Shown here in pieces: positions 26,518 to 36,166 of a DNA stretch of 52,668 nt. The DNA is from Deltaproteobacteria bacterium. Lineage in GTDB: Bacteria > Desulfobacterota > DSM-4660 > Desulfatiglandales > HGW-15. The translations under genes and the position numbers were made by a program. Location: NCBI GenBank assembly GCA_020060215.1, contig JAGVAP010000086.1, positions 1-52,668 on the forward strand. The letters are read 5' to 3'. The notes under the pieces are model-generated. The model searched no databases, was not told the origin of the DNA, and saw only the letters and a list, made by a program, of their open reading frames with translations. The first letter of the stretch is position 1. Every line of letters starts with the position of its first letter.

Positions 26518-26811
26518 TCAGGACTCATCCATGAGAGTAGAGGGCCTAACAAAAAATGAGCTCGTCTCGCGTGCATTTTCAGGATCTGGGATTAGTTCTA
26601 TAGGAAAATTAGTAGGAGTCAGAACATGCACCAAGTCTTCATATTTATCCATCATTCTCAATCGAAAGTCCATGTCCCATAGACCCTGTTGAAAATCTGT
26701 TATTTTCCGTTTAGTACCCACTGCATCAACGATAGCGTCCTTCAAGGATCGCTTATGCATTTCTGCTTCAACTTTCTTAGTCAGAACATGACTGAATATA
26801 TCGATCTTCAT
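26518..26811 (-). pseudogene. Truncated amidohydrolase (PF04909 N-terminus)
   Basis: Encodes 97 residues. MKIDIFSHVLTKK, LRMMDKYEDLVHVLTP and PIELIPDPENARE match the N-terminal third of ACMSD-type amidohydrolases (metal-dependent decarboxylases and hydrolases). Frame homology ends near residue 80 and a stop follows after SFFVRPSTLMDES. The later histidines and the catalytic aspartate are absent. It follows a receiver gene, as does the intact amidohydrolase at 34552-35559. It is a different subfamily from the two complete copies here. Regarded as a decayed end of the array. Confidence 0.7.
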
Positions 26812-26986
26812 TTGCTCTCCTTAACTTGAAATGAACTGTTTCTCATCCGTTTACTGAGAATAATTCCACTTTTGAAGACACGGGATTCCAAAATATACCG
26901 AGAGAGCATCTTAGTCCCATTGGGATATACATAGGAATGTTTTTACTTATAAAAGCCAAATAGTCTCGGCATATCGACCAATGAAT

Positions 26987-27475
26987 CTATAACTTCTTCA
27001 ACTTTTTCCAGAAGTCTTCATCCTGTCGTTCCCAGTCTTTCCCGAATTCTTTTCTCCAGTAAGCCGCAAGTCTGCCCAGCCACCGCCACCAAGGATCCTT
27101 TCCTTTTTGTCTAGCCTCTAAAATGTCATTAAGGAAAATGGCAATTTCTTCCATTTTCTCTTTGGGGAGAAAGGATGCGGCACCCTCCTTGTATGACTTC
27201 ACAATATTCGCTGGCTTAAGAGCGTTTGCCGTAAGCATGACCGGCGTAACATTATACTGCGTAGCGATTTTTAATAGTGAAAATCCATCGACCCCCATAA
27301 TGTCAAGAATAGCAATATCAAGCCTTTCCTTTTCAAGGAGCGCTTTTGCCTGCTCAAAACTCTGGGCCTTCAAAACCTCGCACATATCCAGCAACTGTGC
27401 GATCGTTTCAAGAACATCAATTTCATCGTCTACTACGAGTATCCTCTTCCCCTTCAAAAAGCCCAGGTGTTCCAT
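26987..27475 (-). CDS. Receiver-domain protein, catabolic-array paralogue 1
   Basis: Encodes 162 residues. The receiver domain has ILVVDDEIDVLETI (acidic pair), the phospho-aspartate in AILDIMGVDG, the threonine in MLTANAL, and the lysine in LPKEKMEEI. A tail of about 40 residues rich in Trp and Lys follows (WWRWLGRLAAYWRKEFG), with no DNA-binding domain. The ATG at 27475 has GGAGG 8 bases upstream and is preferred over the ATG 15 bases earlier. It shares LDIMGV.GF.LL and PKEKM.EI with the receiver at 35633-36112. No cognate kinase is adjacent. Confidence 0.85.
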   Translation of the reverse strand: MEHLGFLKGKRILVVDDEIDVLETIAQLLDMCEVLKAQSFEQAKALLEKERLDIAILDIMGVDGFSLLKIATQYNVTPVMLTANALKPANIVKSYKEGAASFLPKEKMEEIAIFLNDILEARQKGKDPWWRWLGRLAAYWRKEFGKDWERQDEDFWKKLKKL

Positions 27476-27603
27476 AAGGAGGTCCTCCATCTCTCAGAAG
27501 TTGCAGTGATGGCCCCGCTACTCTTATCGGCAAATCACCGATTGCTCCCAGCACTGATCGTTTCCCCAGTGGTCAGGAAGGCGAAAGGCAAGTCCTGAGT
27601 GAA

Positions 27604-29097
27604 TCATCCTGTTGTGCTTTTCTGTGGCCAGCATCGTGAAACTAGTTGAAATAGCAGCAGCGCTGCAAATAGTGCAAAGCAGACCAGCGCAATGCAGCTC
27701 GAAAACAATATCGAAAAGTTACCTCCCGACATCAAAAGGGACTGTCGCAGAGCAGTCTCAAACAAGGGGCTTAGGACGTATGCCAGCACCAAGGGGGCTG
27801 GTTCAAAGTCAAACTTTCGCAGGAGGTAACCAAACAAACCGAAAATCACCATCAGATAGATGTCGGCCACAGAATTCCGAACGCTGTAGGCACCAATGAC
27901 GCAGAAGAACAGAATTAATGGGAAGAGGATGGCATAGGGCACCTTCAGTATTCTTATCCAGAGGCCGATAAGCGGGAGGTTAAGCGCCAGAAGCATGATG
28001 TTCCCTATATACATGCTCGCCAGTACACCCCAAAAAATATCTGGGTGTTTTACGATGAGGAGTGGCCCTGGTTGTATACCGTGAATGAGCAGCCCGCCAA
28101 AAAGCACGGCCATGACAACGTTCGGTGGAATACCCAATGAAAGCAGTGGGATGAAAGATGATTGAGCAGCTGCATTATTTGCAGCCTCCGGGGCAGCAAG
28201 TCCCTCGATTACGCCAGAGCCGAACTTCTCGGGGTATTTGGAAATTTTCTTTTCGACCGCATAAGATGCAAAGGAGCCCACTATAGCCCCGCTCCCCGGA
28301 AGGATCCCCGAAAAGAATCCTATGGCCGTTCCCCGAAGAATAGCCCCTTTCGCTGCCATCCAGTCCTGAACGTTTGGAAGAAGGCCTTTGATTTTTGCCT
28401 CGTAGATTTCCCTTTTTAAGGGGCGCTCAATGTTTGTTAGGATCTCCGCTAGGCCGAAAAGGCCCATGATCACGGGTACTATGCCGATTCCGTCCTCGAT
28501 CTCCTTGAGACCAAACGTAAATCGAAAGGATGCAGTAAAAAGGTCCATTCCCACAAATCCGATGAGCAACCCAACGAGTGCCATCATTAGTGCCTTGTAC
28601 ATGGACCCGTGACCCAGAAAGGTCACGACCAGTAGACCAAGACACATAAGAGCAAAATACTCCGGAGGTCCAAAGGCAAGGGCTGCCTTCGCGAGCGGCA
28701 CAGAGAGAAACATTAGGCCCAAAATAGAAATGGTTCCCGCAATGAACGATGCAATAGCTGCCATTCCAAGTGCCGGTCCCGCTCTACCCTTTTTTGCCAT
28801 CTGGTAGCCGTCAAGGCACGTCATGACTGAGGTTGCCTCCCCCGGGATGTTTACCAGGATGGAGGTTGTAGACCCACCGTATTGAGCACCATAATAAATG
28901 CCCGCCAGCATGATCACAGCAGCGACAGGCGAACTGCGAAAAGTGGCAGGCATCAGCAATGACATTGCACCTACAGGCCCAATCCCGGGCAAAACCCCGA
29001 TAAGCGTACCGATGAAAACACCGACAAAGCAGTAAATGAGGTTTTCGGGTTGTAATACGATTTGGAATCCCAAAATTAAATGATCTACTACATCCAT
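27604..29097 (-). CDS. tctA: Tripartite tricarboxylate transporter, TctA subunit
   Basis: Encodes 497 residues with about 11-12 membrane helices. The family signatures GVLPGIGPVGAMSLLMP near residue 33 and GILPGSGAIVGSFASY near 260 are plain. TctA is the large permease subunit that, with TctB and the periplasmic TctC, takes up carboxylates using the ion gradient. It lies 15 bases after tctB on the minus strand. The AT-rich composition differs from the genes upstream of about 34.5 kb. Confidence 0.93.
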   Translation of the reverse strand: MDVVDHLILGFQIVLQPENLIYCFVGVFIGTLIGVLPGIGPVGAMSLLMPATFRSSPVAAVIMLAGIYYGAQYGGSTTSILVNIPGEATSVMTCLDGYQMAKKGRAGPALGMAAIASFIAGTISILGLMFLSVPLAKAALAFGPPEYFALMCLGLLVVTFLGHGSMYKALMMALVGLLIGFVGMDLFTASFRFTFGLKEIEDGIGIVPVIMGLFGLAEILTNIERPLKREIYEAKIKGLLPNVQDWMAAKGAILRGTAIGFFSGILPGSGAIVGSFASYAVEKKISKYPEKFGSGVIEGLAAPEAANNAAAQSSFIPLLSLGIPPNVVMAVLFGGLLIHGIQPGPLLIVKHPDIFWGVLASMYIGNIMLLALNLPLIGLWIRILKVPYAILFPLILFFCVIGAYSVRNSVADIYLMVIFGLFGYLLRKFDFEPAPLVLAYVLSPLFETALRQSLLMSGGNFSILFSSCIALVCFALFAALLLFQLVSRCWPQKSTTG

Positions 29098-29112
29098 GTT
29101 ACCTCCCTCTGT

Positions 29113-29574
29113 TCATAGTCCGAAAGGTCCTCTTGGGAATGCACAACCAAGCCATACCTCAAAGATTGCGTATGCACCAAGGACTGTAATAAGGGAGATT
29201 ATTCCCGTCAGCCACCATTTTTGACCACCGGTTGTACGTAGTAGAATAGTGATCAGAAAGAAGGTACAGATATGAAACCCAAGGATTTCAAAAACCAACC
29301 CGTAACCCAGAAGCGTGCATAGCACTAAGACCACACGATGCCAGGCAACATCTTTAAAGTTCGGCTTCTTTTCGCTGTTTGCATGCGTCGTTTGAAAGAT
29401 ATTTCTGAGCGAGAGACCTAGGGACATGAGCCCGAGAAGACCTGCTACCCCAAAAGGAACCAAACCCGCTCCGGGTTCACGAACTGTCCCAAGTTTTAGG
29501 CGATAGGCAATAACACAAGCCCCCGCGGCCAAGATAAGAAAAAACAATCCGGAAAGGAAGTCATCTTTCGTCAT
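29113..29574 (-). CDS. tctB: Tripartite tricarboxylate transporter, TctB subunit
   Basis: Encodes 153 residues with four predicted membrane helices: FLSGLFFLILAAGACVIAY, GLVPFGVAGLLGLMSLGL, VVLVLCTLLGYGLVFEIL and WLTGIISLITVLGAYAIF. This is the small-subunit topology of TctB. The start at 29574 (MTKDDFLSG) is chosen because the longer frame adds 27 residues without homology; the ribosome-binding site is a weak G-rich stretch. Confidence 0.85.
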   Translation of the reverse strand: MTKDDFLSGLFFLILAAGACVIAYRLKLGTVREPGAGLVPFGVAGLLGLMSLGLSLRNIFQTTHANSEKKPNFKDVAWHRVVLVLCTLLGYGLVFEILGFHICTFFLITILLRTTGGQKWWLTGIISLITVLGAYAIFEVWLGCAFPRGPFGL

Positions 29575-29680
29575 ACAGCAGCCCCCCCAAGGGGCTAAGT
29601 ACACCGCTTTGGGTTTTTGTGCATTAAAATTTATTTCGTCATTCAGGCTTAACACGCATGCAGTTCTTCTTGAGCACTTT

Positions 29681-29704
29681 GGATTCCCACCTTCGATGGA
29701 ATCC
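29681..29704. promoter_or_regulatory. Inverted repeat between tctC and tctB
   Basis: GGATTCC and GGAATCC form a 7-bp stem with a 10-base loop in the gap after tctC. It has no T run. Stem-loops here can protect or limit transcripts so the binding protein is made in excess, but this is a weak, inferred call. Confidence 0.3.
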
Positions 29705-29747
29705 CGTCAAAATAAGTTAAAAGGCACTCGACGCACTACACTAGATT

Positions 29748-30719
29748 TCATTTCTTTAACCCCAGTTTCTGAATGATCTCGCCTGTTCCCGTTCTCTCCT
29801 TCAGCAAGAATCTCGTGAGGTCCTCGCGGAAAATATTTTTCTTTGCACGCAGAGAGTTCTTAGTGGCAACATCGACGAACACAGGTGATTGGCTCGCTTT
29901 GTCAAAAGCTTCGACAAGCCTTTTTACAGTCGGTTCGGGGAGGTTCTTCGGCCCATAGAGCGCGACAACCAGTGGAAGAGAGTGCGGATAACCAAGTTCG
30001 ATAAGCGTGGGAATGTTTCCGTATTCGTCAATTCTTTCCTCTTCAGCCACTGCAAGTAGACGTAACGAACCTGCCTGCACCTGAGGAACCCATCCACCGG
30101 CAGAGCAGCCCGCAGCCATCAAATGGCCACCTAGGAGGGCAGTGACTGTCGGGCCATCGCCGGGGAAAGGGATGAGATTCATTTTAATTTGCTCTTGAGC
30201 GGCAACCATAGCCATAACGAGGTGAGGCCTCGTCCCCACACCGGGATTTCCATAAGTGACTTTGCCTGGATTTTGTTTTGCAAATTCCACCAGATCTTTG
30301 AGGCTTTTGAAAGGACTGTCGGCCTTAACAAAAACTGCAACATTGAATTTAGCGACGGAGAGAAGGGAGGTGGTCTCTTTGACAAAATCTACTTGAAGAT
30401 CTTGCAGGAAGGGGTTCACAGTAAAGGTAGAACTCGGAGAAGCCCCAAGGGTATAACCGTCGGGGTTCGAAGAAGCAACTTGGGCAGCTGCTACAGAGCC
30501 AGCCGAACCCGGCTTGTTAACGACAACGACTTCTTGTCCAAGGTATTTTTTCGATTCGTGAGCCAGCGCACGGATAAGAACATCGGTGCTGCCTCCGGGG
30601 GCGTATCCAATTAGTATCTGGATTGGCTTAACCGGAAAGGTTCCCTGGGAGAACGATAGGGCAGCACTGATAATTACAATGAAGACAACAAACGCCGACA
30701 AAGTGAGTTTTACTTTCAT
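29748..30719 (-). CDS. tctC: Tripartite tricarboxylate transporter, TctC binding protein
   Basis: Encodes 323 residues. A signal peptide occupies about 1-25 (LTLSAFVVFIVIISAALSFSQG). The mature protein starts with FPVKPIQILIGYAPGGSTDVL (in pieces), the Bug-family pattern (P.RPI.ii.p..pGG.tD). The ATG at 30719 has AAAGGAG 7 bases upstream; the longer frame uses a TTG five codons earlier. It binds the transported carboxylate in the periplasm. The ligand cannot be read from the sequence. Confidence 0.9.
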   Translation of the reverse strand: MKVKLTLSAFVVFIVIISAALSFSQGTFPVKPIQILIGYAPGGSTDVLIRALAHESKKYLGQEVVVVNKPGSAGSVAAAQVASSNPDGYTLGASPSSTFTVNPFLQDLQVDFVKETTSLLSVAKFNVAVFVKADSPFKSLKDLVEFAKQNPGKVTYGNPGVGTRPHLVMAMVAAQEQIKMNLIPFPGDGPTVTALLGGHLMAAGCSAGGWVPQVQAGSLRLLAVAEEERIDEYGNIPTLIELGYPHSLPLVVALYGPKNLPEPTVKRLVEAFDKASQSPVFVDVATKNSLRAKKNIFREDLTRFLLKERTGTGEIIQKLGLKK

Positions 30720-30987
30720 AACGGCTCCTTTCAAACCTTTTTTTCATTAAAGGTTCTGATGGTGTGCAGGGCATATTATGTACGTTCCGCCATCAAGCTC
30801 CCTCACATGATAATGGGATTCCCCTGTCAAATCCGGGCCAATTTATCTACCCACAAAACCAATCTTGCTACAATGCCTTTCTCCACCTCCTTTGCACCCC
30901 TCATGGATCTCAACAAATTTCGCATCTCGCTATTCCCGCTGCACTTTATACTTGAACCGGGCACCTTCTCTCTACATCCATTCTTAA

Positions 30988-31584
30988 TTAGTGCGACCCT
31001 TTTTCCGAATCCCAACTCGACTCCCCCTTTGTTCCCCACCTCTTAAACAGGTGCGCCTCAATGGAGAATTGGTCCAGGATTTTTCCCACAGTTTGACTGA
31101 TGATGTCGTCGACTTGCTTCGGGATGTGGTAGAAAGCAGGTACCGGAGGAAGGATCACTCCTCCCATCCGCGTTACTTTAAGCATCAGCTCAAGGTGCCC
31201 CTCATGGAGCGGGGTCTCCCGAACCACCAAGACGAGTTTCCGCCTTTCCTTCATGGTCACATCGGCCGCACGCACAAGAAGATTGTAATCGAAGGAATTG
31301 GCTATGCTAGAAAGAGTCTTGATTGAGCACGGCACAACAATCATTCCATCAACCCTAAACGAACCGCTGGCGATGGCGCCTCCTACATCATCCACATCAT
31401 AAACAGTGGAAGCCATCGCGCTTAAATCGTCTACACTGTACTTTGTCTCAATCAACAGGTTCTTTATGGCTGATTGTGTGTATACGAGATGCGTTTCCAC
31501 ACCCGCTTTCGCAAGCGCCTCAAGAGTTTTTATTCCATATATGATGCCGCTTGCCCCTGAAATCCCAACAACAATTTTAGGCAT
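30988..31584 (-). CDS. ubiX: Flavin prenyltransferase UbiX/Pad1 family
   Basis: Encodes 198 residues. GISGASGIIYGIK near the start is the FMN-binding loop of UbiX. Later come VPCSIKTLSSIANSF, LVVRETPLHEGHLELML and GGVILPPVPAFYH, all conserved in UbiX/Pad1. The enzyme prenylates FMN to the cofactor (prFMN) used by UbiD decarboxylases; three UbiD genes lie in the same array. GGAGG precedes the ATG. The tail after HLFKRW is longer than usual. It lies upstream of tctC and downstream of one ubiD. Confidence 0.93.
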   Translation of the reverse strand: MPKIVVGISGASGIIYGIKTLEALAKAGVETHLVYTQSAIKNLLIETKYSVDDLSAMASTVYDVDDVGGAIASGSFRVDGMIVVPCSIKTLSSIANSFDYNLLVRAADVTMKERRKLVLVVRETPLHEGHLELMLKVTRMGGVILPPVPAFYHIPKQVDDIISQTVGKILDQFSIEAHLFKRWGTKGESSWDSEKGSH

Positions 31585-31748
31585 CAGTCACCTCCACACG
31601 GTGATTTATTGAACCCTTCATGACTATCAGGTTCCAGCACAACATAAGAAGAATATCACCAAATTGATTATACCAATCTCGATAGCTCATCAGATGCCCA
31701 TTTACCCTGTATTTCCACAAAAATTACCCATAGAGCTTGTCCATTTTC

Positions 31749-33161
31749 TCACATTTTTCCAAATAATCTGCTGTAGAACGGGGCGCGCCCGAATTTTTTT
31801 TCTATCCCCGCGAGGAGACCGTCCGAGGGAACGGAAAGCGGTGGATAGCTGGTAAACCTCTCCGGAACTTTTATTGTTGCATCAATCCCCATGTGCGAAG
31901 AAATTCCAGGAATTTTAGCAGACGGATCGAGGGGAAACCCTATATGATCATTTACTATGTGGGTATCACTATGCGGCTGTACGCGCATGGAAATCGCCCA
32001 GATTACGTCTTCTAGGTCATAGATATTAATGTCCTTATCGACTACGATGAGAACTTTGATCCAGCATCCCTTATGGGTAGCCCATATCGCATCCATAACC
32101 TGTTTGGCAAAATGGGGATAAGGTTTTTCAGCAATCTGGACGACTCCCATGTATGAATCTCCACTGCTTCTGAGCATATGGAAATTCTTTATCTCCGGAA
32201 GGACTTTTCGTGCTTGGTCAAGGATTCCTCCATCAATACCCACCGACCGAACGAGCGTGTCTTCATTAGGCGGATGTGGTTTGGTAACATATGCCGCCGG
32301 CCAAAGGTATTCGTTCCGATGGGTTATACATTTAACTTGCAGTACCGGTCTTTCTCCTTTTTTCCCGTAGTACCCGGTGTATTCCCCAAAAGGCCCTTCC
32401 ATTTTTCTGACTTTTGGAAGCACTACCCCTTCGATGACAAGCTCTGCTGAAGCCGGCACCTCCAGGTCCACCGTCTCACATTTTACTACTTCAATTGGCT
32501 CCCGCCGAATGCCTCCGACAACACCCAATTCGTCATCTCCATACTGCAAAGGAGAAGCGGCAAGGATTGTCAGGAGAGGATCCCCTCCCACTACTATTGC
32601 GACCTCCATTGCCTCATCATGCCTCTCGTATTCTGAGTACATCATCCCGATGTGCTGAGTAGGCACAATGAGGATCCCGGCCTCCTTTGCATTTCTAATC
32701 ATCACTCGATAAATGCCCATGTTCCGTTTTTGTTTAGCGCGATCTTTTGTCACAATTAGGGGCAAGGTGATATAAGGGCCGCCATCTAATTCACCCCAGA
32801 TGATATTAGGAATATCTCGAGTCAGGTCCGGGTTTCGCAATATGTTCTCCTTACACGGCCCCGAATTAACCAGGACGGGGGGCACGCGGTCACGCGCTAA
32901 AGCCTCAAGGTATTTTTCTACTGTCTCCTGATGGCTTTTAGTGCCAAAAGCCAGGTCAATGCGTCGCTGCGAACCGAATGCGAAGGTTGCCACATTTGCA
33001 GGTGATCCTTTAATGTTTTCGAAAAGTAAAGCAGGCCCCCTTTTTAGAACAGCCAGTCTGTTGATTCCCCCAACTTCAAATCTAGGATCGACTTCTTCAC
33101 TTATCTTTACGAGTTCGTTATTCTCTTCAAGGATTCTAATAAATTCTCGAAAGTCATACAT
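31749..33161 (-). CDS. UbiD family decarboxylase (copy 1)
   Basis: Encodes 470 residues. SGPCKENI, GGPYITLP, GIYRVMI (with the catalytic Arg), VKCETVDLEVPA and MEGPFGEYTGYYG (with the two catalytic Glu of the Arg-Glu-Glu triad, near residue 253) mark a UbiD enzyme that uses prenylated FMN for reversible decarboxylation. The substrate is unknown; UbiD enzymes act on aromatic, heteroaromatic and unsaturated acids. The neighbours UbiX, MFS and TctABC suggest it works on an imported carboxylate. The AT-rich base use matches its local neighbours rather than the other two UbiD genes. Confidence 0.93.
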   Translation of the reverse strand: MYDFREFIRILEENNELVKISEEVDPRFEVGGINRLAVLKRGPALLFENIKGSPANVATFAFGSQRRIDLAFGTKSHQETVEKYLEALARDRVPPVLVNSGPCKENILRNPDLTRDIPNIIWGELDGGPYITLPLIVTKDRAKQKRNMGIYRVMIRNAKEAGILIVPTQHIGMMYSEYERHDEAMEVAIVVGGDPLLTILAASPLQYGDDELGVVGGIRREPIEVVKCETVDLEVPASAELVIEGVVLPKVRKMEGPFGEYTGYYGKKGERPVLQVKCITHRNEYLWPAAYVTKPHPPNEDTLVRSVGIDGGILDQARKVLPEIKNFHMLRSSGDSYMGVVQIAEKPYPHFAKQVMDAIWATHKGCWIKVLIVVDKDINIYDLEDVIWAISMRVQPHSDTHIVNDHIGFPLDPSAKIPGISSHMGIDATIKVPERFTSYPPLSVPSDGLLAGIEKKFGRAPFYSRLFGKM

Positions 33162-33208
33162 TTCCCAAGCACCTCCCTCTCATCTTTAGATACAGCGGGC
33201 TCCGCTTA

Positions 33209-34435
33209 TTATTTGTTCCTGATCGGCGGCCGATTCACCGCCAACCAGCCTGCCGCGCAAATCAGCAAAACCGCACCAACGGTAAAGCCAGGCACAAAAC
33301 TGTCCATTAAATCATAGGATACTCCACCCGTGAGCGGTCCGATTGAGGCCCCTACTGCCCCGCTGAACGTCACTGAACCCAACGCTCTTCCTTGAACTTG
33401 CTTGTCAAACGAATTTAGAATGTTTATCGGGACGAGGGATATAATGCCTCCGAAGGAGAATCCGAGCACGACCCCCGAGCAATAAAATCCCGGCAAACCT
33501 CCAGAAATCATCATACCAAGCATGCCAAAGGCTTCCATTAGTAGACACAAAATCATCGGGTATGCGGTACCAGCTCTGTCCGCTGCTACGCCTGAGACCA
33601 GCTTCCCAAACACCCCACTGGTCGTTGTTATTCCAAGCACTGTTGCAGTAATCATATCCGGCACATTTTTTTCTGCAAAAACCCCCGGGAGATGGAAGCA
33701 GATCAGATAATACGCGAAACAGCATGCAAAGTAACCGAAAAGCATCTGATGAAAATGACCGCTTCTCGTTTGCACGCTGCCAAAGTAATAATTAGCAATC
33801 CTCCTATGGAATTTGCCTGTCGGACGTTCCTCTTCCCTGCTCGCACTCCGCAGCTCACTCGGGAAGGCAGTTTTATCCACCGGATTCTTCTTTACAGCAA
33901 TCTGTATCAAAGGTCCTAGTAATATAAGAATCATAGCCCCGAGGATCGTGAATGCATCTCTCCAACCAGTTCCCAGAATTAAGTACGTAGCCAAAGGGGC
34001 AATGAAAAAGGGCCCAATACTTGTGCCCGTAGTCGTAATACCGATTGCGATGCCTTTCTTTTCGAAAAAGCTCCCGACCATGAGATTATTTGGCACGAGT
34101 CCAAGTCCGCAACTGCCGACGGCCATAAAGACACCATATACGAGGTAGAGGCTCCATAAGTCCTGTACAAACCGAAGAACAAGAAATCCTGATCCAAGGA
34201 GTATGGATCCCCAGAGTAAAACCGGTTTGTACCCAAACCTATCTGTCGCACTGCCTGCTACAGGCGATAGAAAAGCGAACATCAACATGTGAATTGACAT
34301 TGCGAGAGTAAAACTCGTCCTGCTCCATCCAAGGTCAGCGCTTACAGGATTGCAAAAAATCCCGAATGACCATCTTACCCCGTAAGATACGCTCAAAACA
34401 GCCAACCCGATTAGAACTATGCACCACTTGTACAA
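33209..34435 (-). CDS. MFS transporter, probable carboxylate permease
   Basis: Encodes 408 residues with about 12 membrane helices. FGIFCNPVSADLGWSRTSFTLAMSIHM (in pieces) and GSATDRFGYKP match major facilitator proteins of the oxalate/monocarboxylate (OFA-like) group. The GSATDRFGYKP loop is the conserved cytoplasmic MFS motif. It lies between an amidohydrolase and a UbiD gene. It could import the substrate or export an acid product. Confidence 0.87.
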   Translation of the reverse strand: MYKWCIVLIGLAVLSVSYGVRWSFGIFCNPVSADLGWSRTSFTLAMSIHMLMFAFLSPVAGSATDRFGYKPVLLWGSILLGSGFLVLRFVQDLWSLYLVYGVFMAVGSCGLGLVPNNLMVGSFFEKKGIAIGITTTGTSIGPFFIAPLATYLILGTGWRDAFTILGAMILILLGPLIQIAVKKNPVDKTAFPSELRSASREEERPTGKFHRRIANYYFGSVQTRSGHFHQMLFGYFACCFAYYLICFHLPGVFAEKNVPDMITATVLGITTTSGVFGKLVSGVAADRAGTAYPMILCLLMEAFGMLGMMISGGLPGFYCSGVVLGFSFGGIISLVPINILNSFDKQVQGRALGSVTFSGAVGASIGPLTGGVSYDLMDSFVPGFTVGAVLLICAAGWLAVNRPPIRNK

Positions 34436-34551
34436 AGTCTTTTGACCGTATCACCAAAGTATTTTGCTGAACGCTGAAACGGTATCCAGTCACCTGCAGA
34501 AAAATATTCTCCGAAGCCGGATTTGCTCAAGAGCGGCAGTCCGAGTCCTGG

Positions 34552-35559
34552 TCATTTGCTGAAGAAAGCCTTCAGGTTCTCGCTGAAGAATGCCCTCTTG
34601 TCTTCTTCGGCGACATCGATTCGGGTCAGATCTTCTATTACCTTCCTTGTATATGCGGGCTTGTTCAGCTCGTATGGATAATCAGTGCCGAAGCAGATGT
34701 GTCCAGGACCGAGCGCCTCGAACGCGAAGCGGATAGCAGGCAGCCAGCCGCCGTAGCCTGCCGAGTCAAAAAGCATGTTTGCGCAGAGTTTTTCAAAATG
34801 ATCCACCAGCCCAAGCTCTTTCGCCTCATCGATGGCCCTACCGAAGCCCCGATCTTTTATGACGACACTCTCAGGCTGGTGCCAGGCAAGCAGTCGTCCT
34901 TTCAGTACGGGCAATCCGCCGCCGAGGTGAGCGGCTATCACCTTGAGTTCCGGGAATCTCGGGAGAACTCCGTACAGGATTTCCACTATGGCCTTGACGG
35001 TATCGTATTCCCTCGACATGGTTGTAAACAGATCATACCGCTGTCCGCCCCACAGGTCCTTGCGCATGGGAGGGTGAACATAGACGGGCATACCGTGCCT
35101 TACCGCCGTCTCATAGATCCGGTCCATGATTCCGGAATCCATGGTTGTCTCTTCATCGAAGCCGTAGGAGGAGGCCAGGGCGAGACCCCAGAGGCCAAGT
35201 TCTTCCACCGCCCGCTTCACTTCGTCCTTGTTCTTGTCTTTGTCGAAGGGATAAACGTGAATCATCCCTTTAAAGCGGTCGGGGTGCTTCCTCACTGCCG
35301 CTCCATAGCCACTGTTGCAGGCCCTGCAAAACTCATATCCATTCGGAGTGAAGGCCCCTGTGCTCAGCACCGCCATGTCGATTCCCGTTTCGTCCATGAA
35401 CTGCACATGGGTGTCGAGATCGCCCATACGGTCGTAAGCCGCCCGGTACCTGTTCAGGCCGAAGCCGTAGTCATGCTCCCTTGTCTTGCCCATGAACTTT
35501 ATCGCCTCTGAAGGGATGAAATGATGCTGCATCTCCATTACATAGTAGCCGTTAATCAT
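34552..35559 (-). CDS. Amidohydrolase, PF04909 (copy 1)
   Basis: Encodes 335 residues. QHHFIP at residues 11-16 is the N-terminal metal-binding strand; MPVYVHPP, IAAHLGGG and CFGTDYPYE give the other His and Asp ligands expected for an ACMSD/gamma-resorcylate-decarboxylase-type amidohydrolase. Members decarboxylate or hydrolyse cyclic or unsaturated acids. Strongly similar to the copy at 40748-41761 (shared SSGSFTPNGY-like and WHQP segments). GGAGG lies before the ATG. It follows the receiver gene at 35633, the same order as the truncated copy at 26518. Substrate not assignable. Confidence 0.88.
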   Translation of the reverse strand: MINGYYVMEMQHHFIPSEAIKFMGKTREHDYGFGLNRYRAAYDRMGDLDTHVQFMDETGIDMAVLSTGAFTPNGYEFCRACNSGYGAAVRKHPDRFKGMIHVYPFDKDKNKDEVKRAVEELGLWGLALASSYGFDEETTMDSGIMDRIYETAVRHGMPVYVHPPMRKDLWGGQRYDLFTTMSREYDTVKAIVEILYGVLPRFPELKVIAAHLGGGLPVLKGRLLAWHQPESVVIKDRGFGRAIDEAKELGLVDHFEKLCANMLFDSAGYGGWLPAIRFAFEALGPGHICFGTDYPYELNKPAYTRKVIEDLTRIDVAEEDKRAFFSENLKAFFSK

Positions 35560-35632
35560 CTGCTCCTCCTTTCACAAATGTCCCCTGATGGACAAATCAG
35601 GTATCTCACATAGTGCATGTCTGCCTGGCGAT

Positions 35633-36112
35633 CTACCACCAGTAACCGGGATCCGCTTTTTTCTTCCATCCTGAATCGAATCGGTCGTCGAAATAGTTCT
35701 CCAATTTATAGAGAAGCCTCTTCCATCCGCTCGAGTGATCGTACTTGAGTACATCTTCGAGGAAGGGAATGATTTCTCCCATCTTCTCTTTCGGCACATA
35801 AGCTCTCGCCCCCATGTCGTGGGACTTCCTCAATGCCTCAGGGCTGAAGGCATGTGCAGTCAGCATTACCACCTTGAATTCCCGCTTTACCGCAATCTCC
35901 AGAAGCTCGAACCCCCTGACCCCCATGATGTCCAGAATGACGATGTCAAAATGGCTTGCCTTCAGCAGATCGGCGGCCTCATCGAAAGTGGCCGCTTTAT
36001 CGAACTGACACCTGGGGCAGGCGGTTTTGATCACCGTTTCCAAGGTGTCCAGTACATCCGGCTCATCGTCGACCGCCAGGATTTTTAATCCATCCAGAAT
36101 TGACTCGTTCAT
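35633..36112 (-). CDS. Receiver-domain protein, catabolic-array paralogue 2
   Basis: Encodes 159 residues. ILAVDDEPDVLDTLE gives the acidic pair, VILDIMGVRGF the phospho-aspartate, VMLTAHAF the threonine and VPKEKMGEI the lysine. A Trp/Lys/Tyr-rich tail of about 40 residues has no output domain. It is a clear paralogue of the receiver at 26987-27475. The ribosome-binding site is weak. It sits between the reductase and the amidohydrolase, both on the same strand. Confidence 0.85.
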   Translation of the reverse strand: MNESILDGLKILAVDDEPDVLDTLETVIKTACPRCQFDKAATFDEAADLLKASHFDIVILDIMGVRGFELLEIAVKREFKVVMLTAHAFSPEALRKSHDMGARAYVPKEKMGEIIPFLEDVLKYDHSSGWKRLLYKLENYFDDRFDSGWKKKADPGYWW

Positions 36113-36166
36113 GGCTGAAGCCCCATGTATGTTGCGTGTGAGTGCTGAATCTCCGTCATCGATCCC

